Shown here: positions 52,742 to 61,517 of the stretch, piece after piece
Position numbering within the stretch: position 1 is the stretch's first letter
Layout of the letters: each line of letters begins with the position of its first letter
NCBI GenBank assembly: GCA_947475415.1
Contig: CANJLH010000003.1
Location: forward strand, 186,001 to 250,000
Direction of reading: 5' to 3'
Length of the DNA stretch: 64,000 bases
Origin: Caulobacteraceae bacterium
Lineage (GTDB): Bacteria > Pseudomonadota > Alphaproteobacteria > Caulobacterales > Caulobacteraceae
Program-made: the position numbers and the translations under genes
Notes under the pieces: generated by a model
Seen by the model: only the letters and a program-made list of their open reading frames with translations
Database searches by the model: none
What the model was told of the DNA's origin: nothing

Positions 52742-52873
52742 ATGGACGCCTTGGTGCGATTTCGAAAGCCTGACCCGCAAGAATGCCCGGTCGCGTTGGA
52801 ATTTAACCGCTTTAACGTCTCTGCAAGCGCTGGCTGCCATCTTCTGGGATCGTCACGCGTGCTTGAATGGCTC

Positions 52874-53986
52874 ATGTCCCAGCTTCCCGATTTCCTGTTT
52901 GATCGAGTCAGCGCTGAAATCCATCAACAGATGGACGGGGTGAGGGCGTTCGCCGATCGGCTTTCCCGCCAGCCTACGGCCGCGGAATTCGCCGCATTCG
53001 CAGATGGCGTGAATGAAACAGCCGCTTGCGTGCAACGTATCCTGAGCCGGGCGAGTGACTTGCGCGCCGCCGACACAGGCAACCTCGCATTATCGCCCGC
53101 GCCCTTCCGACTGCGCGATCTGATGGATGACCTGGAGAGTGATTGGCGCCGACGCGTCAACGACGGGGCGGTCACTCTGCTGGTCGCCTACGAAGGGGAT
53201 CCCGATGCCTGCGCCGCGATTGACGGCGCTCGCCTGATCCAATTGTTCGACGGCCTAATCGGACAGGCGGCGGCCAGCGTTCGCCGTGGCGCGGTGGAGG
53301 CCAGCCTGCGGATCGTCACAGTCGATGATGCCGTCAAGATCGAAGGTCGTGTGCGGAGCGGTGGCGCTCGGGGCGATTTTGACTCAGCCGACGTCCAGGA
53401 AATCGAGGCGCGATACGGTCTGGAAACAGCCCTAGGCGTTGCGCTCAGCCGCCGCATCCTGCAGGTCATGGGCGGAACCATGCGGCGCGAAGCCAACACC
53501 GGTGTCGGCGAAACCATGGTGTTTGAGCTCGAGGCTCCCGCCATCCATGCGGTTGAGGCGACTTCAGAGTCCGCCTCAGGCGATACGCCGGCGGCCCACA
53601 TCCTGGTCGTTGATGACAACGCCACCAACCGCATGGTCGCTCAGACCCTTTGCGAAATGTTCGAGTGCACGTCCGAAACGGCTGAGGATGGGCTGGCGGC
53701 GGTCGAGGCGGCCCGCAGTGGGCGGTTCGACCTGATCCTGATGGATATCAAAATGCCACGCATGGATGGGATCGCCGCGACCAAGATCATCCGAGGCCTG
53801 ACTGGTCGCATTGGCCGCGTGCCGATCATCGCACTGACCGCCAACGCTGACCCGGAAGACGCCAAGGCCTATGTTGCGGCCGGCATGAATGGTGTCGTCG
53901 AAAAGCCGATGAAGCCCGAAACCCTGCTCTCGGCCCTGCGCCAGGCGCTGTCGAAGGCCGACGAGGCGGAGGCGGCCGCCGCCTGA
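52874..53986 (+). CDS. degenerate (kinase-dead) hybrid histidine kinase with intact receiver domain
   Basis: A 370-residue protein laid out like a HisKA-HATPase-REC hybrid, but with catalytic parts lost. The H-box position reads VSAEIHQQMDGV in place of VSHEIRTPLNGV, so the phospho-acceptor His is Ala14. The N box NLIGNA is GLIGQA, and the G1/G2 glycine motifs are missing though VALSRRILQVMGG survives. The receiver (242-370) is intact: VVDDN, Asp291 in LILMDIKMPRMDG, TAN, and Lys in VEKP. It could be a phospho-receiver scaffold or phosphotransfer partner, as with ChpT-like proteins. The start at 52874 has no strong ribosome site. Confidence 0.88.
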   Translation: MSQLPDFLFDRVSAEIHQQMDGVRAFADRLSRQPTAAEFAAFADGVNETAACVQRILSRASDLRAADTGNLALSPAPFRLRDLMDDLESDWRRRVNDGAVTLLVAYEGDPDACAAIDGARLIQLFDGLIGQAAASVRRGAVEASLRIVTVDDAVKIEGRVRSGGARGDFDSADVQEIEARYGLETALGVALSRRILQVMGGTMRREANTGVGETMVFELEAPAIHAVEATSESASGDTPAAHILVVDDNATNRMVAQTLCEMFECTSETAEDGLAAVEAARSGRFDLILMDIKMPRMDGIAATKIIRGLTGRIGRVPIIALTANADPEDAKAYVAAGMNGVVEKPMKPETLLSALRQALSKADEAEAAAA

Positions 53987-54063
53987 ACTTTGAGTGCGGG
54001 CTTGCGTCCCGCGCGCAGTGGCGCCAGCCTTGTCTTACCCAAGAAAACAACGGGGGAGACATA

Positions 54064-54510
54064 ATGCGCAGAATTCTCTTTGGACTCGCCGCCGTGAGCT
54101 TGCTTGCCGCAACTGCGTGCAGTCCCGCCGAAGAAGCTCCCGCCCCAGAGGTCAAGAAATCGCTGGCCCGACAAGCGGTCTTCTACCAGGGCCAGGGTCA
54201 GGTTCAGTCATTGACTTCAGGCGTCATCTCCAAGGCCGCCGATGGCGCGCTTCAACTTCAAGCCGACGCCATACTGCCTAGCGCCGGCTACACGGAGACC
54301 GGCTTCGAACCCAGGATCTATGCCGCTCCACCGCCGGACGGCATCTATGAGGTGGATGTCGTCGCGACCGAGCCCAAGTCTCCATCCGCCGCTGTGGAAA
54401 CCAAGGTGACCATCAAGGGGGCCTGGGCGGGCTATAAGAAGGATAGGCTCAAGGGTGTGAAGATGATCTCGAAGACCAACGCGGTCGTCGCAATGTTGCC
54501 GCCAGGCTAG
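54064..54510 (+). CDS. putative lipoprotein
   Basis: A 148-residue protein with a lipoprotein-type signal peptide: RRILFGLAAVSLLAATAC, where Cys19 is the lipidated residue. The mature part has SLARQAVFYQGQGQVQSLTSG, then a beta-rich body (EVDVVATEPKSP, VETKVTIKGAWAG). No named family comes to mind. GGGGGAG precedes the ATG. The stop overlaps the bioD stop tail-to-tail by 4 nt (CTAG at 54507-54510). Probably located in the outer or inner membrane. Confidence 0.8.
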   Translation: MRRILFGLAAVSLLAATACSPAEEAPAPEVKKSLARQAVFYQGQGQVQSLTSGVISKAADGALQLQADAILPSAGYTETGFEPRIYAAPPPDGIYEVDVVATEPKSPSAAVETKVTIKGAWAGYKKDRLKGVKMISKTNAVVAMLPPG

Positions 54511-55190
54511 AACCCCAGGGTCGTCAGGAGGCGATCCGCCCAGGCGCTATCGCCATCTCTGGGAACGGCCGCCACGGGAACTTCCGATGCGTGCGCAAGC
54601 ACCGCATCCAGCGTTTCGCCGAAATCCGGCGCGTCCGGATCGGAGCATTGGCTGATGACAACCGCCCCGACATCGATTGACCGCGCTCGAAGCACCTCGA
54701 GCGCGGTCAAGAGGTGGCTGATTGCGCCCAGATAGGCGCCGCTCACCAGGATGGCCGGCAGGCCGAGGTCCGCCATCAGGTCGAGCCCGGTTGCCCGATC
54801 GGCCAGGGGTGACATCAAGCCGCCGACCCCCTCGACCAGGAACAAATCCGCCCCCGCCGGAGCGAGCGCTTCTCGGCAGAATTCGCTGATCGAGGCGAGT
54901 TGAAGCGTCCGGCCTTCGCGGCGGGCCGCCATCGGCGGCGCCAGCGGCGCCCGGAAACGCCAGGGTGAAATGTTTTCAAGGTTCGCCGGCGACTGTGTGC
55001 GGCCGAGCGCCTGCAGCAAACGCCCAGGATCGCTTCCGGTCCAGTCTGTCGGGTCAAAGCCGCTCACCACCGGCTTTAACGCCTCGCAGGCGAAACCGCG
55101 GGCGCGGGCGGCGGTGATCAGCCCGCAGGCCACATGGGTCTTGCCGACGTCGGTGTGTGTTCCGGCCACAAACCAAGCCCGCGCGCTCAT
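54507..55190 (-). CDS. bioD: dethiobiotin synthase
   Basis: A 227-residue BioD that closes the ureido ring of dethiobiotin from diaminopelargonate with CO2 and ATP. The P-loop is AGTHTDVGKTHVA at the N-terminus; LKPVVSGF and LVEGVGGLMSPL are substrate and magnesium segments. The start ATG overlaps the bioF stop by 4 nt (55187-55190), so bioF and bioD are co-translated. The C-terminal end meets the lipoprotein gene. bioA and bioB are not in the window. Confidence 0.95.
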   Translation of the reverse strand: MSARAWFVAGTHTDVGKTHVACGLITAARARGFACEALKPVVSGFDPTDWTGSDPGRLLQALGRTQSPANLENISPWRFRAPLAPPMAARREGRTLQLASISEFCREALAPAGADLFLVEGVGGLMSPLADRATGLDLMADLGLPAILVSGAYLGAISHLLTALEVLRARSIDVGAVVISQCSDPDAPDFGETLDAVLAHASEVPVAAVPRDGDSAWADRLLTTLGF

Positions 55191-56338
55191 CTGCGCAGCC
55201 AGGGCCGGACGGCTTCAACAAGCCGATCGATCATCTCATCCGTGTGGCCGGCGCTGAAGGCCAACCGCAACCGGGCAGTGCCGGCAGGAACGGTCGGAGG
55301 ACGGATCGGCACGGCCAGCAAACCCTTGTCTTCCAGGTCCTGGGCGGCGGCGAGCGCGGTCTGCGCCTCGCCCAGCAGGATCGGCACGACCGCGCTCTGC
55401 GCCTGTGGCAGCGACAGGGCGTCAGTGAGGCGGCGAGCGTTGCGGAGCGGGCGCGCAACACGATCCGGCTCGGCCTCGATCACCACCAGCGCCGCCAGCG
55501 CCGCCGCCGCGTTGGCTGGCGGCAGGCCCGTCGTATAGACCACCGTGCGGGTGCGGGTTTTGATGAAGTCGATCACCGGGCCGCTGGCGCAGACGTAGGC
55601 GCCGTATCCACCCAGGGATTTCGAAAAGGTTCCCATGGCCAGATCGACCCGGGCGTCTGGGAACAGTTTCGCCGAACCAACGCCGCCGCCAACCACACCC
55701 AGACCATGCGCGTCATCCACAAGCAGCCAGGCGTCATTGGCTCGGCAAAGCCGGCTGATTTCTCCCAGCGGCGCCAGATCACCATCCATCGAGAATACGC
55801 CATCGGTGGCCACCAGGATCCGCCGCGCCGAAGTTCGACCGGCGATCAACCGCTGGCCGAGATCGTCCATGTCATTATGCCGGAACTGGGCGACCTGGGC
55901 GCCCGAAAGAGTCGCCCCGGCCCAGATGCAGGCGTGGGCGAGTTCATCGACCAGCACCAGATCGCCCGGCCCCGTAAAGGTCGGGATGATTCCCGCGTTG
56001 GCGAGATATCCTGACCCGAACACACAGGCCGCCTCATAACCCTTCAGCCGCGCCAGCCGCGCTTCCAATTCGCTGAACAGCGGATTTTCGCCCGTGATCA
56101 GGCGCGACGCGCCGGAACCGGCGCCGTGCGTCTCGATCGCCGCCGCCGCGGCCGCCTTTACCGCCGGATGATGGGTCAGATTCAGATAGTCGTTGCAGGA
56201 AAACGAAATCAAGCGCCGGCCGCCGCGCTCCACCCAAACGCCGTCAATCCGGCGGGTGGGCTTCAGGGTCCGCCGCAGGTTCTTGGCGTCAAGCTCATTG
56301 AGCTTTGCGCTCGCGAAGGCGGTCAGCGTATCGGTCAC
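55187..56338 (-). CDS. bioF: 8-amino-7-oxononanoate synthase
   Basis: A 383-residue PLP enzyme that condenses pimeloyl thioester with alanine. Landmarks are LISFSCNDYLNLTHHP, GSGASRLITGE, DELAHACIWAG, LLVDDAHGLGVVG, and the PLP lysine in TFSKSLGGYGAYV. I chose the GTG at 56338 (VTDTLTAFASAKL); the frame stays open to 56419 but shows no similarity there. It overlaps bioD by ATGA. Biotin operon order here is bioF-bioD. No BirA-type operator was identified. Confidence 0.95.
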   Translation of the reverse strand: MTDTLTAFASAKLNELDAKNLRRTLKPTRRIDGVWVERGGRRLISFSCNDYLNLTHHPAVKAAAAAAIETHGAGSGASRLITGENPLFSELEARLARLKGYEAACVFGSGYLANAGIIPTFTGPGDLVLVDELAHACIWAGATLSGAQVAQFRHNDMDDLGQRLIAGRTSARRILVATDGVFSMDGDLAPLGEISRLCRANDAWLLVDDAHGLGVVGGGVGSAKLFPDARVDLAMGTFSKSLGGYGAYVCASGPVIDFIKTRTRTVVYTTGLPPANAAAALAALVVIEAEPDRVARPLRNARRLTDALSLPQAQSAVVPILLGEAQTALAAAQDLEDKGLLAVPIRPPTVPAGTARLRLAFSAGHTDEMIDRLVEAVRPWLRR

Positions 56339-56491
56339 AGGCCGCCTATGCCCCAGGCTGCGGCGCTCTGAAAGGCGCCCCGACGTCAATCCGAAACAGT
56401 CATAGTGCGACATAAGCATGGAGGACTATGGCCTGACGGTATTTGATATTCTGGTTGCGGCTATGGAATTGATCAACTTGGAGGTCACAGG

Positions 56492-57349
56492 ATGGATCAG
56501 ACTCTCGCCGGCAAATGCGCTGTGGTCACAGGTGCCACTTCCGGAATCGGGCAGGTCGTCGCCACCGAATTGGCGAAACGGGGCGCGCGAGCCGTTCTCG
56601 TCGGACGCGACAGCGCGCGGATGGCGGATGCGCTGGCTGCGCTGCCGGCGCCGGCCTTTGGCGCGCATTCCGCTTACCTCGCCGATCTGTCTAGAATTAC
56701 GGAGATGAATCGATTGGCGACGGAAATCGCAGCCGCCGAGCCGGTCGTCGACATATTGATCAACAATGCGGGGGCGCTCATCGCCAGGCGTGAACTGACG
56801 GAAGACGGTCTGGAAAAGACCTTCGCCCTCAATCACATGGCCTATTTCGTGGTGACCCTCGGTCTTCTTGACCGTGTAAGAGCCGCTGAGGCCGGGCGCG
56901 TCATCGTCACCGCGTCGCGCATGCACGGCATGGCCCGCATGGACTTCGGCGACCTTCAGTTCTCGCACCACTACAGCTCGACACAGGCCTACGCCCGCTC
57001 GAAGCTGTGTAATATCCTGTTCACCCGCGCCCTCGCCCGGCGCCTGGGCCCCGGCGGCGTCACGGCCAACGCCCTCCACCCCGGCTACGTCGCCACCCGA
57101 ATGGGCGCGGACGACCCCTCATGGTTCGGGCGGCTGGATAGCTGGATGAAGCGGTTCGCCCTGTCGCCGCAGGCGGGCGCGCAAACCACTTTGCACGCGG
57201 CGCTCTCGGAGGAGGGCGGACGGCTCAGCGGCGCCTATTTCGTCAAATCGAGGCCGGTCGAGCCAAGCGCCGCGGCGCGTAATGACGCTGATGGCGAACG
57301 GCTTTGGGCGTTGTCGGCCGAACTGGCGGGCATCTCCGCCGAAGTCTAG
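56492..57349 (+). CDS. SDR family, retinol dehydrogenase/oxidoreductase-like
   Basis: A 285-residue SDR of the retinol dehydrogenase-like group. TGATSGIG (13-20), VLVGRDSARM (Arg, suggesting NADPH), NNAGALI and YARSK are visible, with an SRMHGMARMDF region typical of the group. GGAGG lies about 8 nt before the ATG. It is followed by an acyl-CoA dehydrogenase after 66 nt and a phosphotransferase, an arrangement common in lipid or xenobiotic catabolic operons. Confidence 0.92.
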   Translation: MDQTLAGKCAVVTGATSGIGQVVATELAKRGARAVLVGRDSARMADALAALPAPAFGAHSAYLADLSRITEMNRLATEIAAAEPVVDILINNAGALIARRELTEDGLEKTFALNHMAYFVVTLGLLDRVRAAEAGRVIVTASRMHGMARMDFGDLQFSHHYSSTQAYARSKLCNILFTRALARRLGPGGVTANALHPGYVATRMGADDPSWFGRLDSWMKRFALSPQAGAQTTLHAALSEEGGRLSGAYFVKSRPVEPSAAARNDADGERLWALSAELAGISAEV

Positions 57350-57415
57350 GCCTCCCTTGCACCCACCTGAGAAACCGCGAGAGTGGCGGACATTGTCACG
57401 TCAGGAGGGCGCGCC

Positions 57416-58762
57416 TTGACCATCAGCTTTGAGCCGGAACCCGAGTTCCAGGAAAAACTCAACTGGGTCGAGCGGTTCGTCCGCGAGGAACTGGAGCCCA
57501 TCGACCACCTGATCATTGGCGAGGAGGCGCGGCGCCTGGGCGGCGGCCATGGGGTATTCGCCGAAGACCGGCTCGATTTCGGCCCCAAGTTCGCTGAGCA
57601 TATCAAGCGCCTCCAAGAACAGGTGCGCGCACAGGGCCTCTGGGCGCTCCATTTGGGTCCTGAACTGGGAGGACCTGGATTCGGCCAGGTGAAGTTGTGC
57701 CTACTGAACGAAATCCTGGCCCGGGCCGGCATCGCACCGCGCATCTTCGGCACCGCCGCGCCGGACACCGGCAACATGGAGTTGATCGCCCATAACGGCA
57801 CGCCCGAGCAGAAGAAGAGGTGGCTGGAACCCCTCATGAACGGCGAGTTCCGTTCCTGCTATTCGATGACCGAGCCCCACGCCGGCTCCGATCCCGGCCA
57901 GTTCAAGTGCCGCGCCTGGCGCGAGGGTGATGGCTGGGTGCTGAACGGCTACAAATGGTTCTCGTCCTATGCGGACATGTCAAAGCTGCTGATCGTCATG
58001 GCGATCACCGACCCCGACAAGCCGCTGATCGAGCGCGCTTCGATGTTCCTGGTGCCGAGGGAAACCCCAGGCATCGAAATCATCCGCAACGTCGGCATGC
58101 TGCACGAGCCCTTGGGCCACGGGGCGCACGGCTATGTCCGCTACAATATGGTCCGGCTGCCCGCCGATGCGCTGTTGGGCAAGGAGGGTTCCGGCTTCGC
58201 GGGCGCTCAGACCCGCCTTTCAGGCGGGCGTATCCACCACGCCATGCGCGCCGTGGGCATCTGCAACCAGGCCCTGGAAATGATGAGCGAGAGGGTGCTC
58301 AGCCGTGAAACCAAGGGCTCGCTGCTGTCGGAAAAGCAGATGGTTCAGGAGGCGATCGCCGACTCCTACATCGAGCTGACCCAGTTCCGCCTGCATGTGC
58401 TCTATGCGGCCTTCCTGATCGACAAATACCGCGCCTACACCCGCGAGGTGCGCCGTGAAATCGCCGCGGTGAAAGTGAGCGCGCCCAAGGTCATGCAGAG
58501 TATCGTCTACCGGGCCTTGCATCTGCACGGGTCGCTGGGAGCATCAAACGAAACGCGGCTGGGCCGGATGTGGATGAACGTGCCCTGGATGGGCATCGTC
58601 GACGGCCCCACCGAGGTGCACAAGGTCACCGTCGCCCAGCAAGTGCTGCGAAAGGCCAAAGCCTCCGAGGGACTATTTCCGAGCTACCACCTGCCCGCAG
58701 AGATCGAACGGGCGCGCGCGAAATTCGCCGACCTGATCGAGCGGGACCTGTCGGCCTATTGA
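57416..58762 (+). CDS. acyl-CoA dehydrogenase
   Basis: A 448-residue FAD enzyme of the ACAD family, larger than usual and of the ACAD10/11-like type. CYSMTEPHAGSDPGQFK binds FAD and substrate; the later HGSLGASNETRLGRMW and IVDGPTEVHKVTVAQQVL give the family C-terminal signature. It desaturates an acyl-CoA to enoyl-CoA, passing electrons to ETF. I placed the start at the TTG at 57416 because AGGAGG lies 7 nt before it; a GTG at 57383 is possible. It is followed by the phosphotransferase gene after 10 nt, a linked pair also seen as a fusion in ACAD10/11. Confidence 0.92.
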   Translation: MTISFEPEPEFQEKLNWVERFVREELEPIDHLIIGEEARRLGGGHGVFAEDRLDFGPKFAEHIKRLQEQVRAQGLWALHLGPELGGPGFGQVKLCLLNEILARAGIAPRIFGTAAPDTGNMELIAHNGTPEQKKRWLEPLMNGEFRSCYSMTEPHAGSDPGQFKCRAWREGDGWVLNGYKWFSSYADMSKLLIVMAITDPDKPLIERASMFLVPRETPGIEIIRNVGMLHEPLGHGAHGYVRYNMVRLPADALLGKEGSGFAGAQTRLSGGRIHHAMRAVGICNQALEMMSERVLSRETKGSLLSEKQMVQEAIADSYIELTQFRLHVLYAAFLIDKYRAYTREVRREIAAVKVSAPKVMQSIVYRALHLHGSLGASNETRLGRMWMNVPWMGIVDGPTEVHKVTVAQQVLRKAKASEGLFPSYHLPAEIERARAKFADLIERDLSAY

Positions 58763-58772
58763 GTTTGGAACG

Positions 58773-59840
58773 ATGAGCGAAATCGACATCTCAGACGGTG
58801 GCCTTCTGGATATTCCGAAACTCGAGGCCTGGCTCGACGTCACCGCGCCTCAGCTAGGCGACGGCCCCCTCATCGCCGAGCGACTCGCCGGCGGCGTGAG
58901 CAATGCCGTCTACCGCATCACCCGTGGGGCGGATTCAGCCGTGCTCCGGCGACCACCCAAGGTTCCGCGGCCGGATTCCGAGCGGATCATGGAGCGAGAA
59001 GCCAAGGTGCTGGCCGCCCTGAACGGCAGCAGCGTGCCCCGGCCGGATCTGCTCGCCTTCTGCGAGGACCGTTCGGTGCTTGGGGTGAAATTCTACGTCA
59101 TGTCGCTGGTCGATGGATTTCATCTGACACGTACGGCGCAGGACCCGCCGCCCTATGACGACAGGTCGTCCAACGCCTATTTCAACTTGGCGTTCGCGCT
59201 GGTCAGCGGAACTTCGCGGTTGGCGATGATCGACTACAAGTCGGTAGGCCTGGAGGATTATGGAAAGCCTGAAAACTTCCTGGAGCGTCAGGTCGACAGG
59301 TGGCTCGGGCAACTGGAAAGCTACAAATCTGCGGACAACTACGCGGGTCGCCAAATCGATGGCATGGATTATCTGGCCGACTGGTTGAGGGCCAACCGGC
59401 CGGAAACCCGACACATTGGCATCATCCATGGCGACTACAGCTTCGCCAACTCCATGTACCGCTATGGCGAACCCCCGACGCTTGCAGCGATGATCGATTG
59501 GGAGCTCTCCACAATCGGCGACACGATGCTGGACCTCGGTTCGGTTCTCTACGGCTTCCGCGGTCGCAGCGACACGACGCCGGCGGTTGGCTTCTTCGGT
59601 CCCGAGGATTTTCCTTACCGCGAAGACCTGGCCGAGGCCTACGCTGAGGCTACGGGCCGATCTATCGAAGGGCTGCCGTTCTACGTGAACCTGGCGATAT
59701 TCAAACTTGCGGCGATCATGGAAGGCCACGTGGCGCGGGGTCTTGCAGGAAAGTCAGATCCCGAGCGCGTCCGCCACAACGCAGACTTCGTCGACCGGAT
59801 AACCGCCAAGGGCGCTACACTCGCGCAAGCGGCAGGCTGA
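58773..59840 (+). CDS. phosphotransferase family protein (APH/choline-kinase fold, ACAD-linked)
   Basis: A 355-residue kinase-like protein of the aminoglycoside phosphotransferase fold. GGVSNAVYRI is the N-lobe nucleotide loop; IIHGDYSFANSM is the catalytic HGDxxxxN motif and MIDWELSTIGDTMLDLG the DxE metal site. Eukaryotic ACAD10/11 carry the same fold fused to the dehydrogenase, where it phosphorylates 4-hydroxyacyl-CoA to allow breakdown. The neighbouring acyl-CoA dehydrogenase makes such a role likely, though it is inference. Start 10 nt after the dehydrogenase stop. Confidence 0.92.
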   Translation: MSEIDISDGGLLDIPKLEAWLDVTAPQLGDGPLIAERLAGGVSNAVYRITRGADSAVLRRPPKVPRPDSERIMEREAKVLAALNGSSVPRPDLLAFCEDRSVLGVKFYVMSLVDGFHLTRTAQDPPPYDDRSSNAYFNLAFALVSGTSRLAMIDYKSVGLEDYGKPENFLERQVDRWLGQLESYKSADNYAGRQIDGMDYLADWLRANRPETRHIGIIHGDYSFANSMYRYGEPPTLAAMIDWELSTIGDTMLDLGSVLYGFRGRSDTTPAVGFFGPEDFPYREDLAEAYAEATGRSIEGLPFYVNLAIFKLAAIMEGHVARGLAGKSDPERVRHNADFVDRITAKGATLAQAAG

Positions 59841-59874
59841 ACACAGGCTGAACGCAATCTGCGACGAAAAGCTA

Positions 59875-59952
59875 CTTTGCCTTTGCGGCATAAGAGCCGT
59901 AACAGCGCTATCTCAACTTGAACCGATTGTTCGTGTTGAAAGTAAGGCAAAG
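59875..59952. repeat. perfect 9-bp inverted repeat upstream of the XRE gene
   Basis: CTTTGCCTT (59875-59883) and AAGGCAAAG (59944-59952) are exact reverse complements 60 nt apart, in the 130-nt gap before the XRE start at 59971. A pair of distant half-sites bound by one regulator, with looping, would fit autoregulation. A tandem CAGGCTGAAC repeat lies just left of it (59832-59852). Confidence 0.35.
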
Positions 59953-59970
59953 CGACCGGGGGAACCAAAA

Positions 59971-60396
59971 TTGGCCGACACTTCCACTAAGGCTCCAGAC
60001 CCAATGGACATAGCGTTGGGGGCGGCCGTCCGCATCCGGCGCCGCACGATCGGAATGTCGCAGGAAGCGCTCGCAGAACAGTGCGGCGTCAGCTTTCAAC
60101 AGATTCAGAAATACGAGAACGGCGCGAACCGGATTTCGTTCTCGCGCCTGGTGCAGATCGCCCGAGCGCTCCGCTGCCGGGTCATAGACCTCATGGATGT
60201 TCTGGACACGCCCGACCGTCAGACCACCGGCGATCTCGACCTGCTCGCCCGGATGCGCACGCCTGGCGCGCTGGAACTGCTCTCGTCCTATGAGCGGTTG
60301 CCGCCTGAATCGCGCGTCGCCCTGGTGAATTTCATCCGGACGCTTGTGTCCGCAAGTGTGGAACCATCGGAGCGCATCGCCAGGATCGTCGCCTAA
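59971..60396 (+). CDS. XRE family helix-turn-helix transcriptional regulator
   Basis: A 141-residue regulator. A Cro/CI-type HTH fills residues 12-66: LGAAVRIRRRTIGMSQEALAEQCGVSFQQIQKYE is shown in part by GMSQEALAEQCGVS and FQQIQKYENGANRISFS. The tail has an acidic, leucine-rich helical region (ELLSSYERLPPES). The start is TTG at 59971, with GGGGGAA about 8 nt upstream. Similar stand-alone XRE proteins are common in Caulobacterales; target unknown. It may bind the inverted repeats upstream. Confidence 0.88.
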   Translation: MADTSTKAPDPMDIALGAAVRIRRRTIGMSQEALAEQCGVSFQQIQKYENGANRISFSRLVQIARALRCRVIDLMDVLDTPDRQTTGDLDLLARMRTPGALELLSSYERLPPESRVALVNFIRTLVSASVEPSERIARIVA

Positions 60397-60514
60397 CGCG
60401 CATTCCAATCGAGTTGCGCCAGATCGATCACTCTAGGGACCTGAACCGACGCGCCCCTGATCTGAAAAGGGCTCACACATTTCGCAGTGCGTTCGAAAGT
60501 CCGGTTAGGTCGGC

Positions 60515-60718
60515 CTACAGGGCCTTGAGGTCGACCGCGGCGATCTTGCCGCGTTCCTCGCGTCGCTCAAAGCTGACCTTCTGGCCCTCGTTCAGTCCAC
60601 TCAGACCCGCCCGTTCGACCGCGGATATGTGTACAAAGACGTCCTTGCCGCCTTCATCCGGCTGGATAAAGCCGAAGCCCTTGGTCGCGTTGAACCATTT
60701 GACCGTGCCGCTGGTCAT
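60515..60718 (-). CDS. cold-shock domain protein
   Basis: A 67-residue single-CSD protein that binds RNA and single-stranded [22 protein letters not shown] contains RNP1 (KGFGFIQ), and VFVHIS is RNP2. It starts at the ATG at 60718 with AGGAG about 12 nt upstream; the open frame beyond has no similarity. The 5' leader to 60911 is about 190 nt with no ORF I can support, so it could form a structured leader as in cspA mRNA, unproven. Confidence 0.95.
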   Translation of the reverse strand: MTSGTVKWFNATKGFGFIQPDEGGKDVFVHISAVERAGLSGLNEGQKVSFERREERGKIAAVDLKAL

Positions 60719-60911
60719 GTCGCGCTGTCTCCTGACTAACGAATCACCGGACTTACGGCTCTGCGGCCGCGTCGCCAGGTGCAACCACAGTCGTCCGGAG
60801 CGGACTGGCCCGTGCGCCAAAGCAGGCGAGCGGAGCCCATTCGACCCGAGAAACCGGATTGCAGGTCAAGACTGCGCCCCCCCAGCGGCCTCGGTCAACT
60901 GTCAAGGCGAC

Positions 60912-61517
60912 TCACTTTTCCGCCAGCACACGGTCGATCTCGGCCTGAGCTACGGGTCCGGCCCAGTCCGCGGATCCCGACAACCGCGCTCGTTCAAGGC
61001 CGTCCTTCCCATAGATCACCGTCGTCGGCATTCCTGGGGCCGGCGGCGCCAACTCAAAGGGCAGGCGCGCGCTGGGGTCTTGATAGAATTCCAGCGGCGG
61101 GTGCTGACCGAGGAACGCCTTGGCTTTGGCGGCGCCTTCCGCCTTGTCAACGCTGATCGCCAGCACGACGACAGGGCGGCCGTCGTAGGCGCGCGCCGCT
61201 TTGGCCAAGGTGGGCATTTCCTCGACGCAAGGCGCGCACCAGGTCGCCCAAAAATTCACCACAACGACCTTGCCGCGGAAATCGGCCAATTTGACAGGCT
61301 TGCCCTGCGGTCCCAGGAACGCATATTCGGGTGCTGGCGCTGACTTTGACGCATAATCGAATTTCGGTTTGTCAGCGTCTTGCGCTTCGGGGGCGGCGGG
61401 CTGGATAGAAGCCCTCACCATGATGTAGATAACCGCCGCGACGCCGGCGAGGCCGACGCCCCATAAGGACCACTTCAGGAATCCGCCCTTCGCACCGCCC
61501 GCTGGTTGCTCGCTCAT
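60912..61517 (-). CDS. TlpA-like membrane-anchored thioredoxin
   Basis: A 201-residue protein with one N-terminal transmembrane helix ([19 protein letters not shown]) and a periplasmic thioredoxin fold. The active site is WCAPC (Cys104, Cys107) in [12 protein letters not shown], with the cis-Pro in GMPTTVIYG. Such proteins reduce disulfides for cytochrome c maturation or copper handling. Its ATG (complement of 61515-61517) abuts the argH ATG on the other strand, giving a CATATG palindrome with no gap, so its promoter must lie in argH coding DNA. Confidence 0.92.
   Translation of the reverse strand: MSEQPAGGAKGGFLKWSLWGVGLAGVAAVIYIMVRASIQPAAPEAQDADKPKFDYASKSAPAPEYAFLGPQGKPVKLADFRGKVVVVNFWATWCAPCVEEMPTLAKAARAYDGRPVVVLAISVDKAEGAAKAKAFLGQHPPLEFYQDPSARLPFELAPPAPGMPTTVIYGKDGLERARLSGSADWAGPVAQAEIDRVLAEK

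Noticed and set aside
52803-52815. CtrA-like site TTAA-TTAA upstream of queC
   Set aside because: The spacing between the half-sites is 5 nt; the known CtrA site needs 7, so it is probably chance.
60412-60514. Structured RNA after the XRE gene
   Set aside because: No clear stem pairs above chance were seen in the gap before the cold-shock gene.
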